Both the position numbers and the translations under genes were made by a program. Below the pieces are notes generated by a model. It saw only the letters and a program-made list of their open reading frames with translations, searched no databases and had not been told where the DNA came from. A stretch of DNA of 26,036 bases from REEB85 sp018971455 (GTDB lineage: Bacteria; Pseudomonadota; Alphaproteobacteria; Acetobacterales; Acetobacteraceae): positions 1-26,036 of the forward strand of contig JAGWNT010000058.1 of assembly GCA_028871195.1 (NCBI GenBank), given 5' to 3'. Shown here piece after piece: positions 22,008 to 26,036 of this stretch (positions within the stretch are counted from its first letter, which is position 1; each line of letters starts with the position of its first letter).

Positions 22008-24461
22008 ATGTCAGATTCCTCTCCCGACCCGGCACCGCCCGCACCGCTTGCGCCGGAATTGCTTTATCGTCGCGCCGATCTTTCTGAGCTATCCTTCACA
22101 ACAACCGCTGACCTCGCGGCGCTGCCGAGCCTTGCCGATCAGCCACGCGCCGAAGCGGCGATCCGCTTCGGTATTGGCATCGATCACCGCGGCTTCAACA
22201 TCGTTGCGATTGGCTCTGGTGGTGCACGGCTTCAACACGCTGCCAAAGCGCTGCTGGACGATGCCGCAGCCGCCAAGCCGCAGCCGCCCGATTGGGTCTA
22301 CGTCAACAATTTTTCTGCGTCGCATAAACCGGTGGCCATCGCCTTGCCTGGCGGCCGGGCGCCAGATCTGCGACGGACGATACACCATCTGATTGACGAT
22401 TTACGCAGTACAATTGCCACGGTTTTCAATAGCGAAGATTATCAAAAGCGACGCGCTGCGGCCGAGCAGGCCATCCAGGCCAGGCAGGAAGCTGCCTTCG
22501 CCACACTCAACGAAACAGCAACAGAGCGCAATATCGCCATTCTTCGCACGCCCATGGGCTTCGCGATGGCACCGATGCGCGATGGCAAGGTGGTTCCGCC
22601 TGCAGATTTCAATGCTTGGCCGAAGGCCGAACAACAGGCGGTGCGTGACTCGATTCACGCACTGGAAAGCGAACTGGAGCAGACCTTGCGCGCCATGCCA
22701 CGGCTCGAAAAGGAACAACGCGACGCTCTTCGCGCCCTTGATCGCGAAACAGCCAGTTTCACCGTTGCCCAGCCCTTCGAGGAGGCTCGCGCTAGATTTA
22801 GCGACCTGCCCAAGGTACTCGCCCATTTTGATGCCGTACGCGCCGACGTCCTGGACAATGTCGAGCTTTTCCGGACAACCGAGGAAGCCCCCGCTCAGGA
22901 CACCGCCCAAATGGCAATGCGCATGGGTGGGGCGTTCGACCGGTACGAAGTGAATGTTTTCGTGACACACGGGGAGCATGCGACCGGCGGCCCTGTTGTG
23001 GAGGAACTGCACCCCACATTGGGAAATCTTGTCGGGCGTGTCGAATATCTGCAGATGCAGGGCGCCTTGTTGACAAATTTCCGCCTGATCAAGCCAGGCG
23101 CATTGCATCGCGCAAACGGCGGCACTCTCCTGATCGACGTGCGCAACCTGCTGATGGAGCCTTTCAGCTGGACAGCACTAAAGCGCACGCTTCTTCGGCA
23201 AGAAATTGCCATCGAGGACGTCGCACATTTTGTGGGCTTGACCACAACCGTCTCGCTTGAGCCGGACCCAATCCCACTGAACGTCAAGATCGTACTATTT
23301 GGTGATCGGCAGATTTATTATTTGCTGGCCGCCTACGAACCCGACCTGGCTCAACACTTCAAGGTGCTGGCCGATTTCGACGATGACGTGGGCCGCTCTC
23401 CGAGCAGCGAGGCGATGCTGGCGCGCATGATCGGCTCCGTCGCGGCCGCCGAGGGCCTGCGTCCGCTTGATCGGCCCGCTGTCGCGCGCGCCGTTGAGCA
23501 CGCCGCGCGGCTCGCCGATGACGCCGACAAGCTTACACTTCTCGCCGAGCAACTGCACGATTTGGTGGCCGAGGCCGACCACTGGGCCGCCAAAGCCGGC
23601 CGCAGCGTCGCAACACGCGCTGATGTGGAGCAAGCAATCGAACAGCAGATCTATCGCGCCGCACGTGTGCGGGAACGAAGCCAGGAAATGATCCTGCGCG
23701 ACATCGCGCTGATCGATACCAAAGGCAGCTGTATCGGACAGCTCAATGGATTGAGCGTGCTTATGCTGGGCGGTTACGCCTTTGGCCGCCCCTCGCGCAT
23801 AACGTGCCGCGTCCGACCCGGCAATGGACGGATCGTCGACATCGAGCGGGAGGTCGAACTTGGTGGACCGCTGCACTCGAAAGGCGTGTTGATCTTGTCG
23901 GGCTTCCTGAGCGGACGCTACGCCCTGGACGCTCCGATGTCCCTCTCGGCCAGCCTCGTGTTCGAGCAATCCTACGGCGGGGTCGAGGGAGACAGCGCCT
24001 CATCGGCGGAACTTTATGCGCTCCTCTCAGCGATCTCCGGTCTTCCCTTGCGTCAGGACCTCGCCGTAACGGGATCGGTCAACCAGCATGGGCAGGTTCA
24101 GGCGATCGGTGGCGTGAACGAGAAAATTGAGGGCTTCTTCGATATCTGCACCGCGCGTGGCCTCACGGGGACCCAAGGTGTGCTAATCCCGCAGGCGAAT
24201 GTACAGCATCTGATGCTGCGTGCCGATGTTGTCGCAGCATGTTCGGCCGGCCGATTCGCAATTCATGCAGTGCGGACGATCGACGAAGGCATCGCTTTAC
24301 TGACTGGCATGCCGGCCGGCATACGCAATCCCGCGGGAGGATATCCGCCCGGTACTGTCAATGCCGCTGTTGAAACCCAGCTCAACCGCTTCGCGGAACT
24401 GCGCCGACGGGCGGGCGACGGAGGCGAGGGAGAAGTAGAACGGAGGCGCGAAAAGCCGTGA
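22008..24461 (+). CDS. Lon-like ATP-dependent protease (AAA/LonB-related, YcbZ-like)
   Basis: The protein has 817 residues. The N-terminal domain (about 15-200) includes RFGIGIDHRGFNIVAIGSGG, where a P-loop is expected. Here it reads IGSGGARLQ (69-76 region) with no GK[ST], so the first nucleotide site looks degenerate. A long coiled helical insert (about 140-260) follows. A Walker B-like ANGGTLLIDV (D377) is preserved. The C-terminal Lon peptidase domain is intact: GGVEGDSASSAE with catalytic S663 and NEKIEG with K706. The 43-residue gap equals that of E. coli Lon S679/K722. This family is a set of Lon-related proteases without the Lon N-terminal substrate domain. The ATG at 22008 has GGAG about 8 nt upstream. 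Its GTGA end couples it to the Usp-like gene. Confidence 0.9.
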   Translation: MSDSSPDPAPPAPLAPELLYRRADLSELSFTTTADLAALPSLADQPRAEAAIRFGIGIDHRGFNIVAIGSGGARLQHAAKALLDDAAAAKPQPPDWVYVNNFSASHKPVAIALPGGRAPDLRRTIHHLIDDLRSTIATVFNSEDYQKRRAAAEQAIQARQEAAFATLNETATERNIAILRTPMGFAMAPMRDGKVVPPADFNAWPKAEQQAVRDSIHALESELEQTLRAMPRLEKEQRDALRALDRETASFTVAQPFEEARARFSDLPKVLAHFDAVRADVLDNVELFRTTEEAPAQDTAQMAMRMGGAFDRYEVNVFVTHGEHATGGPVVEELHPTLGNLVGRVEYLQMQGALLTNFRLIKPGALHRANGGTLLIDVRNLLMEPFSWTALKRTLLRQEIAIEDVAHFVGLTTTVSLEPDPIPLNVKIVLFGDRQIYYLLAAYEPDLAQHFKVLADFDDDVGRSPSSEAMLARMIGSVAAAEGLRPLDRPAVARAVEHAARLADDADKLTLLAEQLHDLVAEADHWAAKAGRSVATRADVEQAIEQQIYRAARVRERSQEMILRDIALIDTKGSCIGQLNGLSVLMLGGYAFGRPSRITCRVRPGNGRIVDIEREVELGGPLHSKGVLILSGFLSGRYALDAPMSLSASLVFEQSYGGVEGDSASSAELYALLSAISGLPLRQDLAVTGSVNQHGQVQAIGGVNEKIEGFFDICTARGLTGTQGVLIPQANVQHLMLRADVVAACSAGRFAIHAVRTIDEGIALLTGMPAGIRNPAGGYPPGTVNAAVETQLNRFAELRRRAGDGGEGEVERRREKP

Positions 24462-25273
24462 GCGAGCCAGCACATCCGCCTTTCCGCCGACTCATCCTGC
24501 GGCTGGAAAATGTCGAACCGACTCCGCAGATGGCGCGTGCCGCAGGCCAGTTTGCGCATCTACTCGGCTTGCACCTCCACAGCATTTTTCTCGTGGACGA
24601 GGCCGTTTTTGGATTGGCACAGCTGCCCTTCACACGGGAGTTGCGCCTTCCGGGGCATGAGTGGCACCCGCTCGACCCAGACCGCCTCGCCGCGGAGCTT
24701 GACCAGGCGGCATCGCGCGCGCAGCGCATCGTCAGCGATGCCGTTCACGTCCTGGGCCTGAACGCAGCCTTCGAAGTGGTCCGCGGGGACCCGGCCTCTT
24801 GCCTGTCCGCCTTTCGCGACGCCGATGACATCCTGGCCGTGATGGCGTCGGCCACTGCGCAGGTTGGATCCCACCGCCCGTTCAGGAATCCTCTGGACTC
24901 TCTGGTTCTTGTGCTGCCGGCCCATCCAGCCGAATGGCAGGGGCCCATCGCAATCGTGCTCGATGGCGCGGGCGGCCCTGCTCTACCACTGGCCGCGCGC
25001 CTCGCGATCGCCGCCGACGCCGGGCTTCTCTTGTTTGGGGTCACACCAGCCGTCCTCGACGCGGGGCTGTCCCATGCCAGCGCGCTTGGCGTTCCCAAAG
25101 AACGAGTCACAACACGCTTATTGTCGGCAATGGAGGAAGAGGCCATCGTACAAGCGGCTCGAAACTCAGGTTCGCGCCTGCTCGTCGCCAGCAGGTCCAT
25201 CACGACCGACGACCCTGAAGCGGTCGCCTCGCGCTTGGCGCGAGCGACGGATTTGCCCGTTCTGCTCGCATAA
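24458..25273 (+). CDS. UspA-like universal stress protein
   Basis: This 271-residue protein begins with RRLILRLENVEPTPQMARAAGQFAHLLGLHLHSIFLVDE, the beta-alpha-beta start of a Usp domain. A second related half starts near GPIAIVLDGAGG and ends in a Usp-like RLARATDLPVLLA. The classical ATP-binding GxxG-x9-G[ST] is not clearly present in either half, so it may not bind ATP. The start is GTG at 24458, overlapping the Lon-like stop as GTGA and preceded by GGAGG. It is the last gene of the phosphoribosyltransferase operon. The context suggests a role in low-oxygen or stress survival; the partner is unknown. Confidence 0.75.
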   Translation: MSEPAHPPFRRLILRLENVEPTPQMARAAGQFAHLLGLHLHSIFLVDEAVFGLAQLPFTRELRLPGHEWHPLDPDRLAAELDQAASRAQRIVSDAVHVLGLNAAFEVVRGDPASCLSAFRDADDILAVMASATAQVGSHRPFRNPLDSLVLVLPAHPAEWQGPIAIVLDGAGGPALPLAARLAIAADAGLLLFGVTPAVLDAGLSHASALGVPKERVTTRLLSAMEEEAIVQAARNSGSRLLVASRSITTDDPEAVASRLARATDLPVLLA

Positions 25274-25333
25274 CCTCCTGCCCACCACCTTTCACTTACC
25301 CCTTGTTTACCAAAACCCCCTAACCTGCGCGCC

Positions 25334-25552
25334 ATGATCTCGTCTGGTTCCCTGTCGGCTCTGTCCACAAACCTCCAGCAGGGCGGCGTTCGCGCGCCAG
25401 CAATCACACCCAGATCGGTGCAGACTGCGCGGGCGGAAATTCAAGGCGACCCACCGTCGATGCTGGCACGGTCCAACACCGCTGGGGCAGTACGCACCAC
25501 ACCACCAGGCCAGATCCTGCCTCGCGGCTCGTTGCTCGACTTGTCGGTTTAA
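25334..25552 (+). CDS. Small hypothetical protein, unrecognised
   Basis: This 72-residue product is rich in Ser, Pro, Ala and Arg and probably largely disordered. It opens MISSGSLSALSTNLQQ and ends ILPRGSLLDLSV. There is no signal peptide or membrane helix. A C-terminal PRGSLLDLSV-like ending looks like a deliberate short motif. No Shine-Dalgarno sequence precedes the ATG. The region before it (25290-25326) is C- and T-rich with TTGTTTACC and TAACCT but poor spacing for a sigma-70 promoter. It converges with the radical SAM gene, leaving 12 bp between stops. I assign no function. Confidence 0.45.
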   Translation: MISSGSLSALSTNLQQGGVRAPAITPRSVQTARAEIQGDPPSMLARSNTAGAVRTTPPGQILPRGSLLDLSV

Positions 25553-25564
25553 CTTTGGCGCCGA

Positions 25565-26036
25565 TCATAGGCTCCAGCGCAAACCACAATTCTGGCAAGG
25601 CTTTGGCGGCGTTTCGCCAAGCAGATCGGCCCGGAACTCTTGATAGGCGGAACCACTCCAGATCTCACGCAAGGTCTGTTGTGTGGCATCGCCCAAGGTG
25701 TAACTCTCATAGCCACGAGCTGAGAAAGGTGCGATGCAGCATGGCAACGCGCGCCCATGGGCCGTGAAATACATCAACGACCAGGGGCGTCTGCAGGTAG
25801 ACCAGGGTTGATCGGTGGCTTGCCGATGCAGACTTAATCCCGGCTCAGTGGCGCCCGAAGCATCCAATCTTACACCAAGCTCCATCCCCACGCTTTGAGC
25901 CAGCTCGATCGCGGCTTGTTCGTCGGCACGAAGTTGCTCGAAAAGTGAGGAATCCGCCCGCGCCATGCCGAAGCCCACTTCATCGAACACGAGGCGCTGC
26001 AGGTGCACCTCGGTCACCCCCATGCGAGCCGCCAGG
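25565..26036 (-). CDS. Radical SAM/SPASM-domain protein, C-terminal part
   Basis: About 156 C-terminal residues are present; the gene continues beyond the right edge. The frame is open to the edge, reading LAARMGVTEVHLQRLVFDE at the visible start, which resembles the last part of a radical SAM barrel. The C-terminus has SPASM-like cysteines: C in TCRRPW, a CC pair in GRALPCCIAPF, then PCQNCGL near the end. The block TLREIWSGSAYQEFRADL is typical of SPASM auxiliary Fe-S domains. The CxxxCxxC motif would lie outside the window, so the reaction cannot be judged. Such enzymes modify peptides, proteins or cofactors. Confidence 0.85.
   Translation of the reverse strand, partial: LAARMGVTEVHLQRLVFDEVGFGMARADSSLFEQLRADEQAAIELAQSVGMELGVRLDASGATEPGLSLHRQATDQPWSTCRRPWSLMYFTAHGRALPCCIAPFSARGYESYTLGDATQQTLREIWSGSAYQEFRADLLGETPPKPCQNCGLRWSL

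Noticed and set aside
22002..22010. TTG start for the Lon-like protein
   Set aside because: An ATG two codons later has better ribosome-site spacing.
1..26036. CRISPR arrays, tRNA or rRNA genes, phage genes, toxin-antitoxin or defence systems
   Set aside because: No regularly spaced repeats, no cloverleaf-like segments and no matching protein motifs were seen by eye on either strand.

Overview
The window is high-GC (roughly 60-65% by eye) and densely coded, with many 4-bp ATGA/GTGA gene overlaps. The complete FixNOQP/FixGHIS-type cbb3 oxidase locus, FNR/FixK-type boxes and a BigR-type sulfide regulator point to a proteobacterium. I would guess an alphaproteobacterium, perhaps Rhodospirillales/Acetobacteraceae, but the sequence alone does not settle this. 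No tRNA, rRNA or CRISPR array was seen.

Layout. (1) 1-781, minus: partial M20-family amidase/carbamoylase, followed by about 660 bp with no gene I can support. (2) 1445-4237: a sulfide-handling island. One arm, on the minus strand, is sulfide:quinone oxidoreductase - thioredoxin 2 - DUF2892 membrane protein. The divergent arm is a BigR/SqrR-type ArsR repressor overlapping a single-domain rhodanese. A 10-bp perfect palindrome lies inside the sqr promoter spacer and over the possible regulator promoter. (3) 4349-8610: a two-gene RND efflux system (adaptor and permease) with an FNR-type box upstream. (4) 8650-17635: a complete cbb3 (high-affinity) oxidase locus. It holds a divergent SafE/TauE-like membrane protein with a CxxxC motif, a small two-helix membrane protein, ccoN, ccoO, ccoQ, ccoP, ccoG, ccoH, ccoI and ccoS. 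An FNR-type box lies in the divergent promoter region. (5) 17713-18255: a dead IS630-family transposase remnant beside an AT-rich stretch. (6) 18448-20714: a small multi-helix membrane protein converging on a Baeyer-Villiger-type flavin monooxygenase. (7) 20901-25273: a third FNR-type box upstream of a phosphoribosyltransferase - Lon-like protease - UspA-like operon. (8) 25334-26036: a short hypothetical ORF converging on the C-terminal part of a radical SAM/SPASM protein cut by the window edge.

How it fits together. SQR feeds electrons from sulfide into quinone. Thioredoxin 2, the rhodanese and the DUF2892 protein are plausible persulfide handlers under a thiol-sensing repressor. The cbb3 oxidase is the low-oxygen terminal oxidase, with its copper reductase (CcoG), copper ATPase (CcoI) and possibly the SafE-like protein supplying the metal centre. 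Three TTGAN-N4-RTCAA boxes in front of the efflux pair, the oxidase operon and the protease/stress operon suggest that one oxygen-responsive FNR/FixK-type regulator controls most of the window. This shared regulation, joined to a sulfide switch, is the main system-level observation. Each part belongs to a known family, and I found no clearly new class of system.
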